Assembly: GCF_029914245.1 (NCBI RefSeq)
Contig: NZ_JARYZI010000004.1
Location: 300,568 to 364,567, forward strand
Reading direction: 5' to 3'
Length of the DNA stretch: 64,000 nucleotides
DNA from: Fusibacter bizertensis
GTDB taxonomy: Bacteria > Bacillota > Clostridia > Peptostreptococcales > Acidaminobacteraceae
Shown: positions 16,973 to 25,574 of the stretch, piece after piece
How positions within the stretch are numbered: the first letter of the stretch is position 1
Layout of the letters: each line of letters begins with the position of its first letter
Program-made: the position numbers and the translations under genes
Notes under the pieces: generated by a model
What the model saw: the letters and a program-made list of their open reading frames with translations, nothing else
What the model was told of the DNA's origin: nothing
Database searches by the model: none

Positions 16973-17632
16973 TTATGCGCTAAGAAGATTCGCCATAAGC
17001 TTCTTAACCTTACTTGACCAGTTCGGATCTGTAGCATATCTTTGTCCGATACTGTCCACTGAAGTACCATTATAATATGTACCACCTGGTGTTAGATACG
17101 CTTCAGATAAGTACTTTGCAACATAGTCAATACTTTCAGATTTACTAGAAAAAGTAGCTGCACTGGCATATGGCGTTGCATCATAAGCTTGATACCCAAA
17201 GAGATTGTTTTTATCCTGAGCGATCTTGCTTGTCCCATAACCGGATTCATGGATCGCTAATCCCGTTAAAAACCATGCATTGACACCATAATCTGCTTCA
17301 GCCTTTGCAAAAGAAGCACCTAAGCCTTCTAGTTCAGTACCTCTAAGCTTTTCATCTATAGCAGCTGCCGACGCACCACTTGAAAGCCTCACATTGTCAT
17401 ATATAGAATTGACCGATGAAGCTATGCCATAGTTGTTGGTATTTGAAGTAGGCGTTATACCAGAGAGATCAGAATAACCACTGACACTATACTCTGACGA
17501 TGCACCTTTACCTATCCCAAGCTTGTTTTTTAATATCTCATCAAAACGCGTTTTCGTCTGATAATAACTTTTACTTGGGCCTTCAAAACTGCTTTGAATT
17601 TTCGTATTTATATCGATTTTATTTGACATCAT
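16973..17632 (-). CDS. glucosaminidase-domain protein (peptidoglycan hydrolase)
   Basis: A 219-residue protein. The first 100 residues are Ser/Asn/Gly-rich and low in complexity (EYSVSGYSDLSGITPTSNTN). The last 110 form a glucosaminidase (GH73-like) domain: FAKAEADYGVNAWFLTGLAI with the catalytic Glu in AIHESGYGTSKIA, then NNLFGYQAYD and YVAKYLSEAYL. It would cut beta-1,4 bonds of peptidoglycan glycan strands. No signal peptide is visible, which recalls flagellar-type or phage-type hydrolases exported by other routes. Start is one of two adjacent ATG codons (17632 or 17629) after GGTGAG. It has its own transcription unit. Confidence 0.8.
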   Translation of the reverse strand: MMSNKIDINTKIQSSFEGPSKSYYQTKTRFDEILKNKLGIGKGASSEYSVSGYSDLSGITPTSNTNNYGIASSVNSIYDNVRLSSGASAAAIDEKLRGTELEGLGASFAKAEADYGVNAWFLTGLAIHESGYGTSKIAQDKNNLFGYQAYDATPYASAATFSSKSESIDYVAKYLSEAYLTPGGTYYNGTSVDSIGQRYATDPNWSSKVKKLMANLLSA

Positions 17633-17875
17633 CTCACCACTTTATAAATTTGACATTGAGTGACTAACAATATAAGGCTATATAATATTGTATGACTTTC
17701 TACAGTATATAATAGCTATGTAACAAACGTCTATAAAGATTTAACAATAACTTATCTGTACGTATCTTGAAACCCATATAAGATTCACATATAATGGGAC
17801 ATAAGACTTACCAATTGCCTTATAGCTACACAGCTAACTGACACTTACAAATATAGACCGACTGAGAGGAACACT

Positions 17876-19279
17876 ATGGAAGCACTGAAAAAACGCACAC
17901 TCTGGGGCTTTGGCTTCGGAAATATAGGCTTTGGCCTCACTACACAGATAATATCGGCATATTTAGTCTTTTACGCCACTGTAATTCTGGGAATGTCCGG
18001 TGCATCTATCGGATTATTGGTCAGTCTTGGCATTATTTGGGATGCACTTTCAGATCCTATTATGGGATACCTCTCTGATTTAACAAGAAATAAACGCTTT
18101 GGTAGACGACACCTCTATCTGATCATTGGTGGCATAGGGGCAACAGTTGTTAATTTGGGACTTTGGTTTATCCCTGCTTCATACAGTGATATCGTCAAAT
18201 GGCTACTTATGATTATACTAGTTCTTTTAGTGAAGACTTTCTTAACCATCTTTATAACACCTTATACTGCACTTGCCGCTGAAATTAGCGATGATTATAC
18301 AGAGCGTACACGGATTCAAGCTGTAAAGACAACTTTCTTTTTACTTGGCTTGTTTCTAGCAACCGCTTTTGGGATGCTCGTGTTTTTTAGAAGTACACCT
18401 GAGTTTCCAATCGGGCAACTTAATCCCGCAGGCTATCACAACATGGCAATCTTTGCTTCTGTTATAATGTTTCTCTCCATGATCGCAGCTTACACGTCAA
18501 CAAAACATCTTATTCCTCAGCTAAATGAACGCGTGATGAGAGATTCATCACTAAATATAAAATCATTTTTCTTTGAAATTGGGAGTTCCTTTAAAAACGT
18601 TGATTTCCGAGCGGTAGTTTTAGGTTATCTATTTACAAATATCGCAAGTGCACTTATCAGCACTTTAGGGCTTCATGTGTATACGTATACCTTTGGACTC
18701 AACAACACAGGAATCGCAGCAATCGTTGGTTCTCAACTTGTACTCAGTATTGCAAGTCAACCTTTTTGGATCAAATACACCGATCGACATGAAAAGAAAA
18801 CAGGGATCAAACTTGGACTAAAGTTAGCTTTTGCAGCTACAGCATATTTTGTTATATGCGTCATCTTTAAAGATGCGATACAAGGCAATGTCATCTATCT
18901 CCTGCCTTTTGGTATCATTGCTGGTTTTGGAACAGGCGGACTATTTACACTGCCACAAGCCATGGTTGCAGATGCCGTAGATGCGCAAGCACTTAAAACT
19001 GGCGCGCGACAAGAAGGTGTTTTCTATGGTACGCTTACACTTTGTTACAAGTTGTCTCAATCCGTTGCGATTTTTTTACTAGGATTTGCACTAGATTTTT
19101 TAAAATTTGATTCAAAACTAAGTACACAGCTGAACTCTACCGTAATTGGACTTGCACTACTTTTAGCAGTCGGTGCAATTGCCAGCTTTGGACTTGCATA
19201 TCTTTCATATAAACCCTATTCGCTAACACGCTCACGTATGACTGAAATTCACATCGCAATAAAAACACTTAAAAATTAG
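17876..19279 (+). CDS. GPH-type MFS transporter (sugar:cation symporter family)
   Basis: A 467-residue membrane protein with about 12 hydrophobic helices. It shows the loop motif DPIMGYLSDLTRNKRFGRR between helices 2 and 3, typical of the glycoside-pentoside-hexuronide:cation symporters (MelB fold), and a second-half motif GTGGLFTLPQAMVADAVD. Transport of a glycoside or sugar with sodium or protons is likely, but no sugar gene is adjacent, so the substrate is open. The start follows GAGAGGAACACT. It converges on osmC with a shared terminator. Confidence 0.82.
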   Translation: MEALKKRTLWGFGFGNIGFGLTTQIISAYLVFYATVILGMSGASIGLLVSLGIIWDALSDPIMGYLSDLTRNKRFGRRHLYLIIGGIGATVVNLGLWFIPASYSDIVKWLLMIILVLLVKTFLTIFITPYTALAAEISDDYTERTRIQAVKTTFFLLGLFLATAFGMLVFFRSTPEFPIGQLNPAGYHNMAIFASVIMFLSMIAAYTSTKHLIPQLNERVMRDSSLNIKSFFFEIGSSFKNVDFRAVVLGYLFTNIASALISTLGLHVYTYTFGLNNTGIAAIVGSQLVLSIASQPFWIKYTDRHEKKTGIKLGLKLAFAATAYFVICVIFKDAIQGNVIYLLPFGIIAGFGTGGLFTLPQAMVADAVDAQALKTGARQEGVFYGTLTLCYKLSQSVAIFLLGFALDFLKFDSKLSTQLNSTVIGLALLLAVGAIASFGLAYLSYKPYSLTRSRMTEIHIAIKTLKN

Positions 19280-19296
19280 AACGATTAAAAATAAAA

Positions 19297-19330
19297 TTCG
19301 CCCCATTGACCGACTGGTTAATGGGGCGAT
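19297..19330. terminator. convergent terminator between the MFS gene and osmC
   Basis: CGCCCCATT (19299-19307) pairs with AATGGGGCG (19320-19328), with inner ACC/GGT pairs, giving a strong GC-rich hairpin between two converging genes. Confidence 0.75.
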
Positions 19331-19336
19331 CCTTAA

Positions 19337-19729
19337 CTAAACGATCTTTACTTCATAAGACATCTCAGCCACATGTGAGATCGTCTGATAGATTGAGCAA
19401 TATTCAGTTGATAATTTGAAAGCTTGATCCACACCGATTTCTTTTTCTGGTGCAAATACATTCGCTTCAATTTTCACCCATTTTAAGGTAGTTGGTACTT
19501 CTGTTCTTTTCTCTCCAGTAATCACCATCTCAAGTTTTTCAAAACCGATACGTTTCTTTCTCATAATATCGAGGAAAGTCGAGTAAAGACATGAACCAAG
19601 GGCACCTAATAACATGTCATATGGCGCTACCATACCTTCTTCTCCGCCTATTTTCACCACTGCTTTAGGTGCAATTAAATCACCTTCAAATCTATTTGTA
19701 AATTCCAATTTCACTTCTTTATAATCCAT
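19337..19729 (-). CDS. OsmC/Ohr family protein
   Basis: A 130-residue OsmC-fold protein. Both reactive cysteines are present: LLGALGSCLYSTFLDIM (about residue 48) and STEYCSIYQTISHV (about residue 111), as in thiol-dependent peroxidases that reduce organic hydroperoxides. The pattern is that of the generic OsmC/YhfA group rather than Ohr itself. The ribosome binding site AGGTAGG supports the start at 19729. It is transcribed away from the cdsB control region, sharing the 545-bp intergenic stretch. Confidence 0.85.
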   Translation of the reverse strand: MDYKEVKLEFTNRFEGDLIAPKAVVKIGGEEGMVAPYDMLLGALGSCLYSTFLDIMRKKRIGFEKLEMVITGEKRTEVPTTLKWVKIEANVFAPEKEIGVDQAFKLSTEYCSIYQTISHVAEMSYEVKIV

Positions 19730-19788
19730 AAATTTAACCTACCTTTCATCTATAAATACTATCACTATAAATATTTTATCATACTCTA

Positions 19789-19817
19789 TTGATTAATCAA
19801 ACCGCCTGTGCTAAAAT
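19789..19817 (+). promoter_or_regulatory. sigma-70 promoter of a candidate small RNA
   Basis: TTGATT (19789-19794), a 17-bp spacer and TAAAAT (19812-19817) form a near-consensus vegetative promoter. It points into a gene-free stretch that ends at a strong terminator 19915-19939. Confidence 0.6.
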
Positions 19818-19823
19818 GAATTA

Positions 19824-19939
19824 TAGCCCCCCACGCAGGGGGTATCCCTTATTAATTTCTATTCTTTGTGGATAAAAATAACACGTTATTTCCTCATAAC
19901 GTATACATGCCACTTGACGCTTATGCGTCATTTTTTTTT
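19824..19939 (+). ncRNA. candidate small RNA, about 115 nt
   Basis: Between the promoter at 19789-19817 and the terminator at 19915-19939 there is no ORF with a ribosome binding site, but three hairpins. These are CCCCC(C)ACGCAGGGGG at 19827-19842, an ATAAC...GTTAT-type fold near 19878-19905, and the terminator TGACGCTTATGCGTCA with nine T. The C-rich first hairpin could face ribosome binding sites of target mRNAs. This is a prediction from signals only; no family is recognised. It could instead be an attenuated leader that normally stops before cdsB. Confidence 0.5.
19915..19939 (+). terminator. intrinsic terminator upstream of the cdsB control region
   Basis: TGACGC (19915-19920) pairs with GCGTCA (19925-19930), loop TTAT, followed by nine T (19931-19939). 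It is a textbook intrinsic terminator with no protein gene before it on this strand. Confidence 0.85.
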
Positions 19940-19957
19940 GTAATCACACGCATCATA

Positions 19958-20052
19958 TTCTCAAAATGAGAAACAACATCAAAAGATACCGATTATTCTC
20001 AATATGAGAATATATCAACACAATTTCTTCAAAATATTTCTCAATATGAGAA
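19958..20052. promoter_or_regulatory. three copies of a 15-bp palindrome, candidate activator sites
   Basis: TTCTCAAAATGAGAA (19958-19972), TTCTCAATATGAGAA (19996-20010) and TTCTCAATATGAGAA (20038-20052) are palindromes spaced 38 and 42 bp apart. They lie about 90-190 bp upstream of the sigma-54 promoter at 20138-20154, where enhancer-binding activators normally bind. The regular spacing and near identity argue for a single regulator. Confidence 0.8.
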
Positions 20053-20137
20053 ATCAGAATTGAATTTCCTCCCTCTCATAACTCTTAATCTTCCAACACT
20101 AAAGCAATATCAACGTATATATCATTCTCCTGATAAT

Positions 20138-20154
20138 TTGGCATGACAATTGCA
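20138..20154 (+). promoter_or_regulatory. sigma-54 (-24/-12) promoter of cdsB
   Basis: TTGGCATGACAATTGCA matches the YTGGCACGrNNNTTGCW consensus at all but one informative base. GG (20140-20141) and GC (20152-20153) have the required spacing, predicting a start of transcription near 20165 and a leader of about 110 nt. Confidence 0.85.
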
Positions 20155-20275
20155 CTTATAACTGTACAAGAGAAGCTACATATGTAAATGAACTTATACA
20201 TGCATGCTAACACATATATGCAAAGTGCAGAATAAACCATGCATGATATGTTCAACCAAAAGAGCGGAGGATAAG

Positions 20276-21580
20276 ATGACACTTTCACAAATGATCATTA
20301 AAACACTTAAAGATGAAGTGAAACCAGCGATGGGCTGTACCGAACCAGTTGCTGTTGCACTTGCGGTATCAAAAGCTAAAGAGTTATACTGCGGTGATCT
20401 CTCACTAGAGAATCCTGATTTTATAGTAGATGTCGCAGTGAGTCCAAACATCTTCAAAAACGGATTAGCAGTTGGCATACCTGGCACAGATCAAGTTGGT
20501 CTTGTGGTTGCCTCAGCACTTGGTATCGTCGCATGTGAAAGTGAAGATGGACTTGAAATTTTCAAAAACATCACGCGCAAAGACATAGATCGCGCATATG
20601 AACTGATCAACGCAAAACGCATAAGGCTCAAAATCGCCGACACAGATGCCAAAATCTATATAGAAGTAAAAGTTGGCGATCAAGTCCTATTTGGTAAATC
20701 AATCATTGAAGGGCGTCACGATCACTTTTCACTCATTGAAACCCAAGATGGCATCGAATTTTATGAAGAACCTAGCACTTGCAAAAGCGCTCAAATCAAC
20801 CCACTATATGAATACCCATTATATGAACTTGTTCAAGAAGTAGAGAAACTACCATATGATGAAATTAAATTTTTACTTGAAGGATATGAAATGAATCGAA
20901 AAATCGCCGAATATGGTCTTGATAACACTTGTGGACTCGAAGTTGGACGAACACTTCATAAAAACACCACACGGGGTATCCTCAGCGATGATCTTATGAA
21001 CCGTTCCATGATCCTTACAGCGGCAGCGTCAGATGCGAGAATGTCTGGTGTTTCACTTCCAGTTATGAGTAGCAATGGCAGTGGTAACAACGGCATCACA
21101 GCACTATTACCTATCGTTGCATACGCAAAATCAACAGCAGTTTCTGATGATCATCTTGCAAGAGCAGCTGCGATCTCTCACCTTGTTAACGGCATCATAA
21201 AAAGCAACATCGGCAGATTATCTGCGCTTTGTGGCTGCGGTGTAGCAGCCGGTACTGGCGCTTCCGTGGCACTTTCATGGTTAATGGGCGCCACTCAAAA
21301 GCAACTAGAAGGTGCCGTTCAAAACATGATCGCCAATACAACAGGTATGATCTGTGATGGCGCAAAAATTGGTTGCTCACTTAAACTTGCTACCTCTGCT
21401 TCTGCTGCCGTTCAATCAGCGCTCCTCTCTATGGGCGGTGTCATCGTCCCGCAAGGAAACGGTATCATCGGGAAGACGGCAGACCATACCATTAAAAACC
21501 TTGGTGTTCTATCGAGACATGCCATGGATACAGTCGATCAAGTCATCCTTAACGTCATGCTCGATCACGTTAGCGAGTAA
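20276..21580 (+). CDS. cdsB: L-cysteine desulfidase CdsB family (UPF0597/serine dehydratase-like alpha)
   Basis: A 434-residue cytoplasmic enzyme of the UPF0597/CdsB family that degrades cysteine to pyruvate, ammonia and sulfide using a [4Fe-4S] cluster. The N-terminus shows KPAMGCTEPVAVALAVSKAK. Later cysteines suited to the cluster lie in LSALCGCGVAAGTGASVALS and TGMICDGAKIGCSLK. SSNGSGNNGI is also characteristic. The start at 20276 follows GCGGAGGATAAG; an in-frame ATG at 20204 lies in the leader. A sigma-54 promoter and three palindromes precede it, as expected for a catabolic gene induced by substrate. Serine instead of cysteine as substrate cannot be excluded. Confidence 0.85.
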   Translation: MTLSQMIIKTLKDEVKPAMGCTEPVAVALAVSKAKELYCGDLSLENPDFIVDVAVSPNIFKNGLAVGIPGTDQVGLVVASALGIVACESEDGLEIFKNITRKDIDRAYELINAKRIRLKIADTDAKIYIEVKVGDQVLFGKSIIEGRHDHFSLIETQDGIEFYEEPSTCKSAQINPLYEYPLYELVQEVEKLPYDEIKFLLEGYEMNRKIAEYGLDNTCGLEVGRTLHKNTTRGILSDDLMNRSMILTAAASDARMSGVSLPVMSSNGSGNNGITALLPIVAYAKSTAVSDDHLARAAAISHLVNGIIKSNIGRLSALCGCGVAAGTGASVALSWLMGATQKQLEGAVQNMIANTTGMICDGAKIGCSLKLATSASAAVQSALLSMGGVIVPQGNGIIGKTADHTIKNLGVLSRHAMDTVDQVILNVMLDHVSE

Positions 21581-21593
21581 AATAGTTGCGACA

Positions 21594-21650
21594 AAAAAGG
21601 AGTTGCTGCTCTTCTAATTTGAATATTAGATTTGCGACAACTCCTTAAAT
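21594..21650 (-). terminator. terminator of lon (convergent with cdsB)
   Basis: AAGGAGTTG at about 21598-21606 pairs with CAACTCCTT at about 21640-21648, with an inner AATATT-centred stem. On the minus strand the hairpin is followed by six T, so it mainly serves lon. Confidence 0.7.
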
Positions 21651-21654
21651 TTAA

Positions 21655-24033
21655 CTAAAATGTTGCATGGACACTATCAAAACTCGCGCCGCCAAGTGGT
21701 TCATTTTCAGGAAGCTCAAGATCAAAAAGTTCTTTGATCACTTGTTCAACCTTAGAAACGCCAACAAATTCCAGTTCATTTTTCACTTCTTCTGGGACTT
21801 CATCAAGGTCTTTTAAGTTCTCCTCAGGAAGCAAAATCTTTTTAACACCAGAACGGTGCGCCGCAATCACTTTTTCCTTAACCCCACCAACCGGAAGCAC
21901 ATTGCCCCTAAGCGTGATCTCACCAGTCATAGCAATATACGATGGAATCTTACGACCTAAAATCAAAGATGATATGGCTGAAAAAAGTGCAACGCCTGCT
22001 GATGGACCATCCTTTTGAACCGCACCAGATGGCACGTGGATATGCAGATCTTTCTTACCAAATTCAAAATTAGGAGATTGGAAAGCAAGCCTTGATCTCA
22101 CTAAACTTAGCGAAATACGAGCAGACTCTTTCATGACATCACCCAGTTTACCTGTAAGAATCAGCTGACCATTACCTGGCATAAACGACCCTTCAATAAA
22201 GAGAATCTCACCACCAACAGGTGTCCAAGCTAACCCAGTAGCTACACCAACTGCGTTGTTGGTTCCAGCTAGATCATGCCTTGCAAGTGGTTTTCCAAGC
22301 ACATCATATACCAAATCGTCAGTGATATGGTATGGAAGTGGCACTTGGTTTAACACTACTTTTTCAGATACAACCCTTGCAACAGAAGCGATTTGGCGTT
22401 TAAGACCTCTCACCCCTGCCTCTCTAGTATAGGCATCAATAATGTGTTTAATCGCATCTTCCTCAATAACCAACTGCTCATCACTTAGACCATGTTCCTC
22501 TAAAACATCTGGAATCAAGTGATCCTTCGCAATATGGAATTTTTCCATGTTGGTATAACTTGAGATATCGATCACTTCCATACGGTCAAGTAATGGTCCA
22601 GGTATACTTCTCAGTGAGTTAGCAGTAGCGATAAAAAAGACATCTGATAAATCATAAGGTACTTCCAGATAGTGATCGGCAAAAGAATTGTTCTGTTCAG
22701 GATCGAGGACCTCTAAAAGTGCACTTGCTGGATCACCACTGTTGCCCACTTGTAGCTTATCAATTTCATCTAGTACGAAAATAGGATTTGTTTGACCTGA
22801 TTTTTTCATTCCTTGTAAAATTCTACCGGGAAGTGCTGCAACATAAGTTCTTCTATGTCCTCTGATCTCAGCTTCATCACGTATACCACCAAGACTCATA
22901 CGGACATATGGACGATCAAGCGCTTTCGCGATACTTCTACCTAGACTTGTTTTACCAGTTCCAGGCGGTCCAACAAGTAACAAAATCGAACCTTGCTTTT
23001 CTTTTTTAAGTTTAAGCACTGCAAGGTGCTGGATAATTCTATCTTTAACATCTTTAAGTCCATAGTGATCTTCATCAAGGACTGCTCTCGCTTTTTCGAT
23101 ATCGATTTCTGGACCTTTAAACTTACCCCATGGTAGTGCAATTAAAAGATCTAGATAGTTTGCGATGACATTGCGCTCCGCACTTTGCGGAGATAAGGCT
23201 TCAAATTTTTCACTCTCTGCAAGAGCAATCTTTTTAACATCTTCAGGCATAAGCGAATCTTCTACAAGTTGTTTATAATCTTTCTTACCAGAACCTTCTG
23301 ATCCTTCTTCATTTAATTCCTCTTGAATCGCTTTCAGCTGTTCTCTTAAAAATGCCTTACGGTAATTTTTATTCGCTTCTTGAGAAAATTTCTCGCTCAT
23401 TTCCTTTTGAAAAGCAAAAGATTCCCGCTGCTTACTAAGGGCATCAATTAACTTAAGTCCCTTCTCACTGTACGATTTGGCTTCAAAAATATGCTGTTTT
23501 TCATCAATTGTGATATTCATATACTGAAGTAAAACACCTGCTAACAATTCGATATCATCAATTTCATCAATGAAATTCACAAAAGGTTCAGACCCCTTAA
23601 AGTAGATACTGATCTCCTTAACCAGCTGCTTGATATGTTTTAACATATCTGCATATGGAAGTCCTTCCATATCTGCAATAGTCGGTTCGAAAGAATAATC
23701 CGCTTTAAGTATAGATTCCATCGTATAGAACCGCTCTATCTTCACTTTATCTACAGCCTTAACATCAAGGTAATAAAAATCATCTTCACGTCTAATGCTC
23801 TTCACTTCTAAAAGCACACCAAATCTATAAAAATCTTTCACATCATATTGCGCAGATGGATTTGGTTTTTTAACTGTTACGCCAAGTGCGTACATAGCAT
23901 CTTCAACTAAATCTCTTTCTAAATCTCGAGAAGGCTCTTTTCCAATTCTGATCGAAAGCTCATTGCCTTTAAATAGAACCATCTCTGATATGCCTAGTAC
24001 ATTGAGTACCACTTTAGGTTCATGTTTTTTCAT
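21655..24033 (-). CDS. lon: ATP-dependent Lon protease
   Basis: A 792-residue LonA protease, standard length. The N-terminal substrate domain (1-210) and coiled coil are followed by the AAA+ module with Walker A LLVGPPGTGKTSLGRS, Walker B FVLDEIDKL and sensor-2 region. The C-terminal protease has the catalytic Ser in QKDGPSAGVALFSA and the Lys in GGVKEKVIAAHRSG. It degrades misfolded and regulatory proteins. The start at 24033 follows TAGGAGGAGGACAATT; the frame to 24063 is rejected. No CIRCE or CtsR operator was seen upstream. It is a single-gene unit between cdsB and the Ca-binding-type gene. Confidence 0.97.
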   Translation of the reverse strand: MKKHEPKVVLNVLGISEMVLFKGNELSIRIGKEPSRDLERDLVEDAMYALGVTVKKPNPSAQYDVKDFYRFGVLLEVKSIRREDDFYYLDVKAVDKVKIERFYTMESILKADYSFEPTIADMEGLPYADMLKHIKQLVKEISIYFKGSEPFVNFIDEIDDIELLAGVLLQYMNITIDEKQHIFEAKSYSEKGLKLIDALSKQRESFAFQKEMSEKFSQEANKNYRKAFLREQLKAIQEELNEEGSEGSGKKDYKQLVEDSLMPEDVKKIALAESEKFEALSPQSAERNVIANYLDLLIALPWGKFKGPEIDIEKARAVLDEDHYGLKDVKDRIIQHLAVLKLKKEKQGSILLLVGPPGTGKTSLGRSIAKALDRPYVRMSLGGIRDEAEIRGHRRTYVAALPGRILQGMKKSGQTNPIFVLDEIDKLQVGNSGDPASALLEVLDPEQNNSFADHYLEVPYDLSDVFFIATANSLRSIPGPLLDRMEVIDISSYTNMEKFHIAKDHLIPDVLEEHGLSDEQLVIEEDAIKHIIDAYTREAGVRGLKRQIASVARVVSEKVVLNQVPLPYHITDDLVYDVLGKPLARHDLAGTNNAVGVATGLAWTPVGGEILFIEGSFMPGNGQLILTGKLGDVMKESARISLSLVRSRLAFQSPNFEFGKKDLHIHVPSGAVQKDGPSAGVALFSAISSLILGRKIPSYIAMTGEITLRGNVLPVGGVKEKVIAAHRSGVKKILLPEENLKDLDEVPEEVKNELEFVGVSKVEQVIKELFDLELPENEPLGGASFDSVHATF

Positions 24034-24235
24034 AATTGTCCTCCTCCTATATTTTTTCACCACATTTTCTATCTTTTAATATGTTTTCTTTACTTTATGT
24101 TTATACCCAAAGAAAACGTAAATATGGCAATTCCGACAATTTTACTAGTATTTAACTCTTATATATAAATTAACAAAAGAGTGGGCTCTGTTCTAGCGCA
24201 CTTTATGTATGAATTGTAACAAAATTTAAAACGCT

Positions 24236-24283
24236 AGAAAAAAGCAGCTATTAAGAATGTTCATCTTAATAACTGCACGTCAC
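24236..24283 (-). terminator. terminator after the Ca-binding-type gene
   Basis: GCAGCTATTAAG (24244-24255) pairs with CTTAATAACTGC (24264-24275); on the minus strand TTTTTT follows. It lies just beyond the stop at 24294. Confidence 0.8.
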
Positions 24284-24293
24284 TTTTTATTGA

Positions 24294-25442
24294 TTAAATT
24301 TTTAAGTCTATTTCATGTATCGAACCAGCACCACCATTTTCCTTTAGATAAACACTTGATTCTCTGATTGATGCTAGCAAGTCGCTACCATTTTTCATCT
24401 GGTATTTAGATGCAACTTTTCCTAAATAAATCGCGCCTACGTCAGCTTCTTTTAGCCCGATCAAAGTTTGCTCACCTGCTGGAGAAACCGTCCATATTTT
24501 TAAAGAGGAGAACATTTCATCGCCTTCATCAATCCAACCGTTGCCATCAGTGTCATAGTTTGAAAGCTCTCCAAACCCACTACCAGTTTGAGGACCAAAA
24601 AGTTCAGAACCATCATCGATTGTTCCATTACCGTTTTTATCAAGTGCAAGGAAACCACTACCAGAAGCAAGATTTTTAAACTGATCTGGTGTTCCATCCA
24701 TAGTGATGTCAAGCTTTAGACTATCTTCTCCAAAAGCTATCCCTTTCCCGTCAAAGTTGATCACCAAAGGATCTTGCATCTTTGCACCAATCTCAAGTAA
24801 AGTTGATGTAGATTCTGTATATGAGCGTGACATCTCCAAATTGAGATTGAAAGCAATTTCTTTCCCATCCGAGGTCTTCACTACACCTTGTGAACTAAAG
24901 CGCATCTGTTCACTCTCACTTACAGTATGTAAGGTTGTGATTCTAGCGCCAAATCCACCTTCCCCTTGCCCGCTTGACTGCGATGGAACCACATCAAGAG
25001 GCGCGTGATCAACATGCGGCTGATTAGCGCGCTGACCACTACCATGGACCTTTCCGTTCTTATAACGTTGCCACCACTTTGGATCAAGTTTGATGGGATT
25101 TTTAAAGTCTGAATTATCTTTCGCCTTATCATCAGACTTAACCACTTGTTGAAACTTAAACTTCTGGCCTGTTATTGCCGAAATAAAAGTCTCTAGTAAT
25201 TGAATCTTTGCTTTATCTGCATCCGATAGATGAAATAAATCCTCAGTTCTAGTCTCATTTAGACTTAACTGTTGGTCAGATAAAGACAACAATAGAAAAC
25301 TGTTTTGATTCCCAGTTTGTAACCCTTGCTCACTCCCTTGCTGAGTGCCTACGTTAAAAGTTTGTACACTAACCTCACTTCGCTCAACCCTTGAGAATGC
25401 TGATGTCGCTTTTTGCTGCACATCATAACTCGAAATTTTCAT
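24294..25442 (-). CDS. EF-hand-like calcium-binding protein of unknown function
   Basis: A 382-residue protein without signal peptide. Residues 1-160 are Gln/Ser-rich and polar, beginning MKISSYDVQQKATSAF. The C-terminal half has a duplicated Asp-rich loop, DKNGNGTIDDGSELFG and YDTDGNGWIDEGDEMFSSLK, the DxDxDG spacing of EF-hand or dockerin-type calcium sites, preceded by DPLVINFDGKGIAFGEDSLK, a phrase common in this type of protein. Such proteins occur as single genes in many bacteria and no role is established. The ATG start follows GGAGGTGTTGAC. It ends at its own terminator. Confidence 0.65.
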   Translation of the reverse strand: MKISSYDVQQKATSAFSRVERSEVSVQTFNVGTQQGSEQGLQTGNQNSFLLLSLSDQQLSLNETRTEDLFHLSDADKAKIQLLETFISAITGQKFKFQQVVKSDDKAKDNSDFKNPIKLDPKWWQRYKNGKVHGSGQRANQPHVDHAPLDVVPSQSSGQGEGGFGARITTLHTVSESEQMRFSSQGVVKTSDGKEIAFNLNLEMSRSYTESTSTLLEIGAKMQDPLVINFDGKGIAFGEDSLKLDITMDGTPDQFKNLASGSGFLALDKNGNGTIDDGSELFGPQTGSGFGELSNYDTDGNGWIDEGDEMFSSLKIWTVSPAGEQTLIGLKEADVGAIYLGKVASKYQMKNGSDLLASIRESSVYLKENGGAGSIHEIDLKI

Positions 25443-25574
25443 GTCAACACCTCCATGTGTTAAAAAATTTCAACTGTATCCATACTATAAAATAGTATCG
25501 TCATATTTTGTGGCAATAATAAGTCAAAAAATAAAATCAACTATAGATAAAACCTATAATTGATTTCAATGTAA

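Noticed and set aside
21354..21617. 87-residue ORF overlapping the end of cdsB
   Set aside because: Shifted frame of cdsB with no ribosome binding site; Ser-rich translation typical of a shadow.
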